Source: Pisaster brevispinus
Taxonomy: Eukaryota; Echinodermata; Asteroidea; Forcipulatida; Asteriidae
DNA length: 64,000 nt
NCBI GenBank assembly: GCA_023634235.1
Contig: JAMKCF010000013.1
Location: 310,001-374,000 of the forward strand
Reading direction: 5' to 3'
A program made the translations under genes and the position numbers. Below are positions 32,307 through 42,492 of the stretch, in pieces. The stretch's first letter is position 1. Every line of letters begins with the position of its first letter. Below the pieces are notes generated by a model. That model had not been told where the DNA came from, searched no databases, and saw nothing but the letters and a program-made list of their open reading frames with translations.

Positions 32307-32640
32307 GAACACTTAAAGTGTTACTTAGGGAACACTTAAAGTGCTACTTAGGGAACACTTGAAGTGTTACTTAGGGAACACTTGAAGTGTTACTTAGGGA
32401 ACACTTGAAGTGTTACTTAAGGGAACACTTGAAGTGTTACTTAGGGAACACTTGAAGTGTTACTTAAGGGAACACTTAAAGTGTTACTTAGGGAACACTT
32501 AAAGTGCTACTTAGGGAACACTTGAAGTGTTACTTAGGGAACACTTGAAGTGTTACTTAGGGAACACTTGAAGTGTTACTTAAGGGAACACTTGAAGTGT
32601 TACTTTGGGAACACTAAAATTGGTCCATGTGGGAACACTT
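32307..32640 (+). repeat. 23 bp tandem array of a palindromic unit
   Basis: About thirteen copies of GAACACTTGAAGTGTTACTT + AGG, followed by a degenerate copy. Each unit contains AACACTT-N-AAGTGTT, a 7-base inverted repeat around one base. Variants (TTAAAG, GTGCT, TTAAGG) recur in the same order in copies 1-5 and 8-12, so the array grew by block duplication. Confidence 0.95.
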
Positions 32641-32769
32641 GACTGGCCTCACTGGGGATGCATACTAATTTCTTCTCTGAGAGGAATCCATTTGTTTATA
32701 AACAGACAGGAATCGTCCTTAAGTTATTAAAATACTCCTCTGCAAAGTTAATGCCATATATGTATAGGG

Positions 32770-32950
32770 GCTTCTTATATAGCGCTACGTATGAGACCTC
32801 CTTTTACATAGCACCTTGTAATGGTTTACAAGGTGCTGTGGCGCAATATACAGCCAATCACACCAGGAACACCGAGGCGAACCCCTTCTCTTTTTGATAA
32901 GTGACACTGGGTTCTTTTACCTGCACTACACGACACACGAGACCAACGAC
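32770..32950 (+). repeat. Dispersed repeat fragment (TATATAGCGC / TTTACAAGGTGC)
   Basis: CTTATATAGCGCTACGTATG and TGGTTTACAAGGTGCTG, then ACACTGGGTTCTTTTACCTG. Similar pieces are at 12580-12660 and 54305-54420. Probably a fragment of a larger retroelement. Confidence 0.5.
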
Positions 32951-33997
32951 CATCCAAAGGACAATATAATCTGGTATTCATTCAAACTTATTTATGTTCT
33001 TGGTTTAGAGTTTCTGAAAATCCCTAAGTTGTTTATTTTCAGACCATTCCTCTTTAAAAAGTATGTTTTATTTTAAAACGTATTCCCCCCTCCCTATAAT
33101 CTTGAGACACATCTTCATTTCTCATCGTTCAATTGTGCCTTTTCTGTTTTTAAAACCATTTTATTATTTTGATTTCTATTTGCATTTTCTTTGTATGAAA
33201 ATACCTTGAATTCATGTACAGAGAATATGTGAATCCCTTAGTAATTCTGCGCAGAGTTGGTCAACAGTGTGTAGGATTTGTTTGTTTTTCATGTAGCTTT
33301 AAAGAATACAAATAACTATTTATTTGTTAATAACCAGACATTGGCGGAAAGAGCTCGACTTTCGCAAAACTCTTTTATGTTTCTAAAGTGGACACCTTCT
33401 TTGAATAATAGGCAGTTATTGTACATAGATATATAATAAAATTATTAGTTAATGGCAATATTTTTCGACATTGTTTTTCTTTTTCTTTTTTTCCTTAAAA
33501 AAAAATGTTAATAGTGGAAGATAATCAGGTAATTGTAGAGTCATGTTGATACTTAATATTTCTAAACAAAAACTAAGCTTCACAGAAATAATATGGCAGG
33601 TTGGTGTAGAATTTTTCTAATAAAACCAGTGGCGCTAGACGGTTTTAAAGATGGTCTGCAGTCCGGTTAACACTTGAACCAACTATTACCATTATTGCGC
33701 CAAACGTTCACTTTTTAAAGATGCTTTTTTTCACAATGCCAGCGTTGTACACATTTGAGATGGGTATTACCGCAGCGAGGGCTGAAGCACAGTCATCTGA
33801 TAAATCTATAACCCTTCTGTGAAACTTAGAAGTTCTACTTACAAACTGCCTCTATCTTAATCTCTCTGCTTCTTAAGATGTAATTTATCATTATAACAAA
33901 GGTTATGTCTGAATTTTTATGACAAACGTATTATACCAAGAGGGGAGTTTCTCTGCCAAAATTCATTCTGCCTATTCAAGTACATAAACTCATTAGC

Positions 33998-34150
33998 TTT
34001 ACACCATGACCTCATGACGTCATCACAATGACCACATGAGGTCATCATCTCGACCACATGAGGTCATCTCCATAACCTCATTAGGCCGTCCTCATTAGGT
34101 CATTATGACCTTATGAGGGAGTTACCATGACCCCAAGGTTGTCACCATGA
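33998..34150 (+). repeat. Degenerate TGACC/AGGTCA palindrome-rich minisatellite
   Basis: Repeated CATGAGGTCAT and TGACCTCAT units, about 20-28 bases apart. It includes a perfect TGACGTCA (34015-34022) and AGGTCATTATGACCT (34097-34111). Confidence 0.7.
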
Positions 34151-36275
34151 CCTTCTTTTGGGAATCTAATGGTTAGTTCTTTAAAGAAGATGTTGTTCAC
34201 ATGATCTCGAGATTCTCTAATATTGAAATTTATTCATGCCTGCTTCCTGAAGAGAAGGTGCATCATTCAAAACTGATATTTATAAAATACCAAGATATAA
34301 TTTTGTCAAAGAATATACAGTTAACATTATTAGTTCCAGGTGAAAAGTTTCGTTGTTGGATAGTTGTCAGTTGCTCTTGAAAACAACATCAATCTGCCGT
34401 AAAAAAATTACCATATTTTCGAGAACTTTTAGCATCTGCCTAAATGCTGTATTTTGTTTGCAGTTTGTTGTGGTAAAAAATAAGAACATCTTTGAAGAAT
34501 TTTTTCTTGGAGCACGACTAGTCAGATTACCCATGACTTCTCAAAGCAAACCCCCAAAATTTCGCACCATCTCTTGTAAATATGCTTATAATTATATAGA
34601 CTTTATCATACTGGCGCCATCTTGGAGCAGGCCCCTTGTACGCAATAGCAGTTATTGGTACAAGTTTCACGGTACAAAACGGGGGCCTGACTGCTTTCAG
34701 CCCCATTTTGTTATTGGTTTGAACGGAAGAAAACAAGATGGTTTCATGTTGATAAATGTCTTTTAAAACAGGTTTGTTTTGGGGGGTTCACCTCTCATCC
34801 AAGCCTGTTTTGTAAATAATAACACATTGAATCATATCATTTAAATATTTGGAAATGACTTGGAATACATGTTTGTCCATATTTTCTGATGCAGATTGTG
34901 ATGTCTTTAACAAGTTTATTTTTTCTGTCAGCAATTTTCTAAAATAAAATCGTCTTGAGAATTGTTTATCGATATAAATACTTGTTAACTGTAAAGTTGT
35001 GGTGGCATTTTTTAATCTGTTTTATTTTCTCTCCTTTTTAACAAAATGAAATGGATTGTAGACAATCGGAAAGAACGTTGTAAACAAGTCATTCTTCATT
35101 AATTAAACGGATTGATACTAGTATTCTGGACATAGTAATAAAGAATAAAAGTGTTTTGCCGTTGATAACAATATTGTGTGTGTGTGTTAATTTAGTAGCA
35201 GTTGTCATGTGTTTGTTTGGTGTGCAGTTTTGCCAAAAAGGAGACCTTTGTTTTCGCCGATTGCAACAGTTTTGAACACACTATAATTTGTGTGACCACT
35301 TCTTCCAAGCTGCCATAAACACCAAGGCATTTTATCTCTCCCCCCCCCCCCAAGTTCTCTTTTATGCAAATGAACACCACATTCTGGGAGCTATTCTCTT
35401 TTCACAGGTAAAGATCATGTGACTTATTGATCTTTGTAGTATCAGCCCTTTCTCACTTTCAAATCAAACCAAGGCTGGAAGGCAAATTAGTCTGGTCCTT
35501 TGGTCATAAACCGAGAGTAAATGATAATTATAATAAACATTTGTTGTTAATTGTCGAAATGAGATTGTATCTGGGTAATTATAGTTGTACTAGTTTTACC
35601 ATAGCTTTAAATTAATAAATTATTTATAACCTGTTTTGAAGTGCGCCCTCTCTGTAATGCGATTTAGGGCATGCAGTATGTTGGACCATGGAGGTAGAAA
35701 TTTGGACGGAGTAAGTTCTTCACGTTCCACGATTTCCCCAAATTTCTTCTAGAAATGGCTCTGCTAAGACATCCATCATGGTTCAACATTTCCCTAGTCA
35801 TTCATCAAAGGCGATAGTATCTTGATATTAAGGTATGTAGACCACCTAAAGTCTGATAAGCAGATATTTCTCTAGGGCTTTTCTGTCTTCCGTTTCTGCA
35901 TTTTCGTTCAGTAGTTCAGCTTCAGCCAAGTTCAGGTAGTCATGTTGTCGACATCGTCAGCAGTGAGTACATCTTGAAATTCCAAACCCAATATTTATCT
36001 GGCCCACAAAAGTGTCATCACATAGAAGGACCTTTTAACTACATATTGACATTAAAATATACATTTAATTCCGTACTTTGCAGTGTTTTTGTGGTCAGAT
36101 AATGTTATATTGTACAGTAAGTTGTAGGACAGACAGCAGACGACGCTGTCACTAGTGCGCAATTGCTATATCTGCACATGCGCAGCAGTTATGCTGAAAA
36201 GTAGGTCTTAATTTTAGTGTTTAGTAATTTTATCAACATGATTTAATTGTTATCATAGTTTTACTGTCTGTTTTG

Positions 36276-36342
36276 TAGCCCCATAAATAGGGCCAATCGA
36301 TTCACTTCGTCAATTATTTGATTGGCCCTATTTATAGGGCTA
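36276..36342. mobile_element. 67 bp hairpin element with TTTTG direct repeats
   Basis: A 23-base inverted repeat with one mismatch (TAGCCCCATAAATAGGG... facing ...CCCTATTTATAGGGCTA) is flanked by TTTTG at 36271-36275 and 36343-36347. It is probably a minimal foldback insertion. Confidence 0.65.
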
Positions 36343-36526
36343 TTTTGTAGCTTCCACAACACACACAAATAAATACAAATGCATTTAATAAAAACATAAT
36401 GCTATTTAAAATTAAACTTTATTGTTGTATTCCCCTCAGATTCATTCCTTGTGCTGGCACTTCCCAAGATACCCATCCCATGCAACCCGATTGTTTGCGC
36501 CTACAACATGAGGCCTACTCTAAAGT

Positions 36527-36670
36527 TAGACCCAGTAACTGGGGCGCTGTACTCCTTTTTTCAAAATATTGACATCTTCGGTCGTACACTACTACTCTAG
36601 CTAGTAGTAGTACGACCGAAGATGTCAAAATTTCGAAAAAAGGAGTACAGTGCCCCAGTTACTGGGTCTA
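36527..36670. mobile_element. 144 bp near-perfect hairpin with ~65 bp arms
   Basis: The left arm TAGACCCAGTAACTGGGGCG ... CATCTTCGGTCGTAC is mirrored by GTACGACCGAAGATG ... CCCCAGTTACTGGGTCTA, with a loop near CTCTAGCTAG. CTACTCTAAAG (36515-36525) and CTACTCTAAGG (36668-36678) form near-identical flanks, consistent with a target-site duplication partly shared with the element end. Confidence 0.75.
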
Positions 36671-36811
36671 CTCTAAGGTGAGTTACTTCAAGTATATGTT
36701 AATACCCCATTAGGTAGTACAAGCAAGGATTTCTTTGAAAGTAAGGGTTACAAATTTAAAAAAAAATACACCAGTTCCATTCCCCCTGAGAAATACTTCC
36801 ATCGATCTGTA

Positions 36812-36875
36812 TTGCGACCGAGCGGTTAAGAGCATCGAACTCAAGCTCTGGTGTTTCTGATCAGAGGATCATTTT
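36812..36875 (+). repeat. tRNA-derived SINE fragment (Leu-like head)
   Basis: GCGACCGAGCGGTTAAGAGC resembles the 5' part of a class II tRNA with an A box, followed by CAAGCTCTGG. There is no B box or acceptor stem pairing, so this is not a functional tRNA gene. Confidence 0.5.
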
Positions 36876-37626
36876 CCAGCTAAACTGGATCTACGGGATA
36901 GTCAAAACTCTTGGATACAAAGCAAAAATTTACTTTGTGTTTTTGTTTGTTAAAACATCTGTATTGACTTTACATCTACATGTACAATACTTGAAGTATT
37001 TAAATATTATTGGTTTTTGGACGAGTAAATTTATTCAAATCTTTCAGTATTTCATAAAATACACTATCTTGCCAATCTGTAAAACTTCCTTGAGTTTTGT
37101 TGTCAAGCTTTAGATCAAATCATGAAAAAGAGCTAATGTTTTCTCAGGATTTTGTGCCAGTCTTATGAGAGCTTATTTTGATTGCACCATATAAAATAAG
37201 CTGTGGTGTTTTGGCTGTTTTCAAATACTATTTCCTTGTCTTTGACAGTATTTTCGATTGAAATATTTGGCTGAAAGATTGGTACTGCAAGTGACTTGAT
37301 AGTATTAGTGAGCTTTACATTGAATCTTTATTCAATGTTTTTTCTTTAGTTACCCATCCTGTATTTTGTCTTTAAATTAATGTGTCAAAACCTTTGTGAT
37401 TCTGTTGGACTTGAAGCTTCAGAAGAAAGTAATTAATTAGCAACGGTTACACTTGCCAAATGACAAACATACTGATGGGCTAACTTAACAGATGGAACTC
37501 AGATTAAAACTAACAATTTTATTTGTTGTGTATTCAGACTTGTTTCTTTGTTCTTGCTTGTAAGGGCATCTGTTCCTTTAGTGGAGGGTGCCTCTGTGAG
37601 AGGAGGACAGACAATATTTGTACTGA

Positions 37627-37705
37627 AACATTTCAAGAAGCACCAAGGCAGTGAACATGGGGCATGGAGGCAAATTTATTCATCGCCCCCATGAAGTATA
37701 CGACC
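37627..37705 (+). repeat. Dispersed GGGCAATGA/CATGGAGGCAAT repeat, copy
   Basis: CAAGGCAGTGAACATGGGGC, ATGGAGGCAAAT, then CGCCCCCATGAAGTAT. Same family as 18292-18366. Confidence 0.5.
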
Positions 37706-38025
37706 TGTGTATTTGGGAAGAGGGATGTGATAAAAAGAAGAAGAAAACGTCAGAGGAACAAAATCATTTTTTAAGTTAAAATATCCAGTGTCTACGATTT
37801 TATTCCCCTCAGGCTTGTACCTTGTGCTAGTACTTCCCAAGATATCATCCCATGCGCTAAGCAGATTGTGCTGACAACTTGGTGTGTCCATTTTACATGT
37901 AATCTAAGGTAAGTCATATAAGAGCTTATTTTGATTGTAGCAATTAAATAAAAACGGGTGATAAAGACTTCCCAAATGATACTTCCTTGTCTTTGACAGT
38001 ATTTTAAGTGGACGTGTTTGTCAGA

Positions 38026-38345
38026 ATGAACTTTAGAATCAGTGAGCTTTCAGATGGAAATATTTCTCTGGAGGATTGGTACTGGTATGAACTTTAGAAT
38101 CAGTGAGCTTTCAGATGGAAATATTTCTCTGGAGGATTGGTACTGGTATGAAATTTAGAATCAGTGAGCATTCAGAGGGAAATATTTCTCTGGAGGATTG
38201 ATACTGGTATGAACTTTAGAATCAGTGAGCATTCAGAGGGAAATATTTCTCTGGAGGATTGATACTGGTATGAACTTTAGAATCAGTGAGCATTCAGAGG
38301 GAAATATTTTTCTGGAGGATTGATACTGGTTTCAACTTTAAAATC
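38026..38345 (+). repeat. 61 bp tandem repeat, about five copies
   Basis: The unit ATGAACTTTAGAATCAGTGA ... AAATATTTCTCTGGAGGATT ... GTACTGGT repeats every 61 bases (unit starts near 38026, 38087, 38148). It grew from sequence resembling 37250-37320. Confidence 0.9.
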
Positions 38346-38684
38346 AGTGCTCTGTGAGATTGAAACTTATTACTAATCCTGCTCCCTTTTCTTTAAATTA
38401 TTGATGACATCATTTGTAATAATAGTTTGTCTTTGTGCTTTCAAATAGTATCAGCTCTAACTACAGTCAGATCATCAATCCATCGAGTAAAGCTCCAAGG
38501 CCTGCCTGAAAAGTTATCCTCAAAAAGGTAAATACCAGATGAATCAAAGTCAGGTGCAGCATTTGTAATAGTGTCCAAACATTTGTGTTTCTGGTGAGAT
38601 TGAACCTAAACAAATGAAGAAGGATGAATCCATGGTTATAGTTGACAAAAAGTACTGAAATATTGATGGGCCTGTTAAATTCGG

Positions 38685-41583
38685 GCTAAAAACGGATAAA
38701 ATCACATGGAGTAAGCTTTGCTTTTTTGATGAAAATCAGGCAAAAATTTGATAAAATCACAAAGGGTAAGCCTTGCATTTTTGTTGAAATTGGGCTAAAA
38801 TGGGATAAAATCACAGGGGTAAACAATACATTTTTTTTAGGCTATAATTTAATAAAACAACTAGGGGTTACTGACATTTTTGTTGAAATTGGGCAAAAAT
38901 CTGATAAAATAACAAGAATTGAGCCTTGCATGTTTGTTGAAGTGCGGCTAAAATTGGATGAAATCACAAGACTTGAATGTTTGGTAAAATTGGGCTAAAA
39001 CCACATAATATCATAGGGGTAAGCCTTAGATTTTTGTTGAAATTGGGCTGAAATTTGATAAAATCACAAGGGGAAAGCCTTGCATTTTTGTTGAAATTGG
39101 ACTAAAATCTGTTAAAATCACAAGGGGTAAGCCTTCGTTTTTCTCAAAATATGGCTGAAATTGAATAAAATCACAAGGGATAAGCCTTGCATTTTTCTCA
39201 AAATATGGCTGAAATTGAATAAAATCACAAGGGGTAAGCTTTGCATTTTTCTCAAAATATGGCTAAAATTGAATAAATCTCAAGTGATAAGCCTTGCATT
39301 TTTCTCAAAATTTGGCTGAAATTGGATAAAATCACAAGTGATAAGCCTTACATTTTTCACAAAATATGGCTGAAATTGGATAAAATCACAAGAGGTAAGC
39401 CTTGCATTTTCCTAAAAATATGGCTGAAATTGGATAAAATCACAAAGGTAAGCCTTGCATTTTTCTCATAATTTGGCTGAAATTGAATAAAATCACGAGA
39501 GGTAAGCCTTACATTTTCCTCAAAATATGGCTGAAACTGGATAAAATCACAAGGGGTAGGTCTTGCATTTTCCTCAAAATATGGCTGAAATTGAATATAA
39601 TCACAAGGGATAAGTAAGCCTTGCATTTTTCTCAAAATTTGGCTGAAATTGGATTAAATCACAAGTGATAAGCCTTACATTTTTCTCAAAATATGGCTGA
39701 AATTGGATAAAATCACAAGAGGTAAGCCTTGCATTTTCCTAAAAATATGGCTGAAATTGGATAAAATCACAAAGGTAAGCCTTGCATTTTTCTCATAATT
39801 TGGCTGAAATTGAATAAAATCACGAGAGGTAAGCCTTACATTTTTCTCAAAATATGGCTGAAATTGAATAAAATCACAAGGGGTAAGCCTTACATTTTTC
39901 TCAAAATATGGCTGAAATTGGATAAAATCACAAGGGGTAAGCCTTACATTTTTCTCAAAATATGGCTGAAATTGGATAAAATCACAAGGGGTAAGCCTTG
40001 CATTTTCCTAAAAATATGGCTGAAATTGAATAAAATCACAAGGGGTAAGCCTTGCATTTTTCTCAAAATTAGCTGAACTTGAATAAAATCACAAGGGGTA
40101 AGCCTTGCATTTTTCTCAAAATTTGGCTGAAATTGGATAAAATCACAAGGGGTAAGCCTTGCATTTTTCTCAAAAAATTGCTGAAATTTGATAAAATCAC
40201 AAGGGGTAAGCCTTGCATTTTCCTAAAAATATGGCTGAACTTGAATAAAATCACAAGGGGTAAGCCTTACATTTTTCTCAAAATATGGCTGAAATTGGAT
40301 AAAATCACAAGGGGTAAGCCTTGCATTTTTCTCAAAAAATTGCTGAAATTTGATAAAATCACAAGGGGTAAGCCTTGCATTTTCCTAAAAATATGGCTGA
40401 AATTGAATAAAATCACAAGGGGTAAGCCTTGCATTTTTCTCAAAATTAGCTGAACTTGGATAAAATCACAAGGGGTAAGCCTTACATTTTTCTCAAAATA
40501 TGGCTGAAATTGAATAAAATCACAAGGGGTAAGCCTTGCATTTTCCTAAAAATATGGCTGAAATTGAATAAAATGACAAGGAGGAAGCCTTGCATTTTCC
40601 TAAAAATATGGCTGAACTTGAATAAAATCACAAGGGGTAAGCCTTACATTTTTCTCAAAATATGGCTGAAATTGAATAAAATCACAAGGGGTAAGCCTTG
40701 CATTTTCCTAAAAATATGGCTGAAATTGGATAAAATCACAAGCGGGTAAGCCTTGCATTTTCCTAAAAATATGGCTGAAATTGGATAAAATCACAAGAGG
40801 TAAGCCTTGCATTTTCTCAAAATATGGCTGAACTTGAATAAAATCACAAGGGGTAAGCCTTACATTTTTCTCAAAATATGGCTGAAATTGGATAAAATCA
40901 CAAGCGGGTAAGCCTTGCATTTTCCTAAAAATATGGCTGAAATTGGATAAAATCACAAGAGGTAAGCCTTGCATTTTTCTCAAAATATGGCTGAAATTGA
41001 ATAAAATCACAAGGGGTAAGCCTTACATTTTTCTCAAAATATGGCTGAAATTGGATAAAATCACAAGCGGGTAAGCCTTGCATTTTCCTAAAAATATGGC
41101 TGAAATTGGATAAAATCACAAGAGGTAAGCCTTGCATTTTTCTCAAAAATATGGCTGAAATTGGATAAATTCACAATTCTCAGAATATGGCTGAAATTGG
41201 ATAAAATCACAAGGGGTAAGTCTTGCATTTTTCTCAAAATATGGCTGAAATTGGATAAAATCACAAGCGGGTAAGCCTTGCATTTTCCTAAAAATATGGC
41301 TGAAATTGGATAAAATCACAAGGGGTAAGCCTTGCATTTTTCTCAATATTTGGCTGAAATTGGATAAAATCACAAGGTGTAAGCCTTGCATTTTTTTCAA
41401 AATTTGGCTGAAATTGAATAAAATCACAAGTAAGCCTTGCATTTTTCTCAAAATTTGGCTGAAATTGGATAAAATCTTAAGGGGTAAGCCTTACATTTTT
41501 CTCAAAATATGGCTGAAATTGAATAAAACAAGGGGTAAGCCTTCCATTTTTGTTGAAATTGGACTGAAATCGGATAAAATCAC
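38685..41583 (+). repeat. 54 bp satellite-like tandem array (~2.9 kb, about 50 units)
   Basis: The unit contains ATAAAATCACAAGGGGTAAG, CCTTGCATTTTTCTCAAAAT and ATGGCTGAAATTG, 54 bases in all (18 codons). The first ~10 units are divergent, with TTTTGTTGAAATTGGGC variants; later units are uniform. Higher-order units are visible: a trimer of 162 bases (CAAAAAATTG at 40171 and 40333), a 163-base step of CAAGCGGG variants (40739, 40901, 41064), and a ~327-base block (39334 versus 39661). Because 54 is a multiple of three, long frames stay open on both strands, but these are not recognisable proteins. Confidence 0.97.
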
Positions 41584-42021
41584 CTTAGCTAATGACCTAA
41601 TATCTTAACTTGCCCCACCTTCAAAATGAAGCTCTACAACCTCCTAAACTGAACAACCACACATAGATCGAAAAATTAGCAAACAATATTAAAATTTGCC
41701 ATAATAACAACATATGCTTTTATTATTATTTCACAGTTATGTACAAAATACTTAATCTCCAGATTTACACTGAAATAATTTTATACAAAGCAAATGCTGA
41801 GCAAACGTGGAATTCATACAACTTTTTAACCCCCCTTCACTTCTCTCATTACCCCTTTCAGTATTATTTACATTAAATCACTTCATAAAAACCTCATTAG
41901 AGTAATTAACATGCTGCTTTGTGAAGAGTAAACTTTGAGTAGTAATTAACACGAAAGCTGCAATGATTATTAATACATTAGTGCATCACTCATCTTTCAC
42001 AATTTTTTATATCTACCTTCC

Positions 42022-42090
42022 CACAGGGGTTGGGGCGCCTTCCAAAAGGTGCCCTCAAACCACAGGGGTTCAGGCACCTTCCAAAAGGCA
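42022..42090 (+). repeat. ~35 bp direct duplication (ACAGGGGTT..CCTTCCAAAAGG)
   Basis: Two copies of CACAGGGGTT(G/C)(G/A)GG followed by CACCTTCCAAAAGG or CGCCTTCCAAAAGG. A simple tandem duplication. Confidence 0.75.
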
Positions 42091-42402
42091 TCTACTTAAA
42101 CCGATCTTATCCTTGTGCACATTTTTGATTCACAGTCAAACATCCAAACAAACTCCCCAACCCGATTACAAAAATCAGAATAAAAAAAATATAAAATGAA
42201 CAACTGGCAAACAATCAGAATTATGCAGGTTACAATTTTTTTTGCAATAATTTTGTTCGGGGAAAGCTTGCACACACAGGCACCCTACATTTGACATCAA
42301 TAAATATTGATATAACTAAGGCCGCCATTAACAATTGAACAACCACAAGTCTTACGCGTAAACAGTAAATGCAGACCATTTGGTAAACATACAGAAATAT
42401 TG

Positions 42403-42492
42403 TTTAGCAGATGAAGGATACCAGCCAAAATTGCTATGAAGTTGACACTGCTTGTGACTGGTTGTCTTCTTTATCCTTGCTAAACAAATGAA
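42403..42492. repeat. Partial foldback element, related to family A
   Basis: TTGTTTAGCAGATGAAGGAT then CCAGCCAAAATT on one side and TTGTGACTGGTTG with ATCCTTGCTAAACAAATG on the other make an imperfect hairpin resembling family A interiors. Confidence 0.45.

Larger units (their letters stand above)
36420..38345 (+). repeat. Local segmental duplication block
   Basis: TTCCCCTCAGATTCATTCCT and following (36431 on) is repeated near 37803. AGAGCTTATTTTGATTG with CCTTGTCTTTGACAGTATTT (37168-37255) is repeated at 37920-38005. So two or more partial copies of a ~1 kb unit lie in tandem. Confidence 0.6.

Noticed and set aside
32307..32640. CRISPR array
   Set aside because: The repeats are directly contiguous with no unique spacers, in an animal genome.
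34353..34766. 137-codon + strand ORF as a separate gene
   Set aside because: No recognisable domain, no splice support, and low-complexity composition. Probably chance in the 3' flank.
36812..36875. tRNA-Leu gene
   Set aside because: Only the 5' third resembles tRNA-Leu; there is no B box or 3' acceptor strand.
39357..41608. Long open frames on both strands of the 54 bp array as repeat proteins
   Set aside because: They exist because the unit is a multiple of three. There is no start context or domain, and strand-symmetric openness argues against coding.
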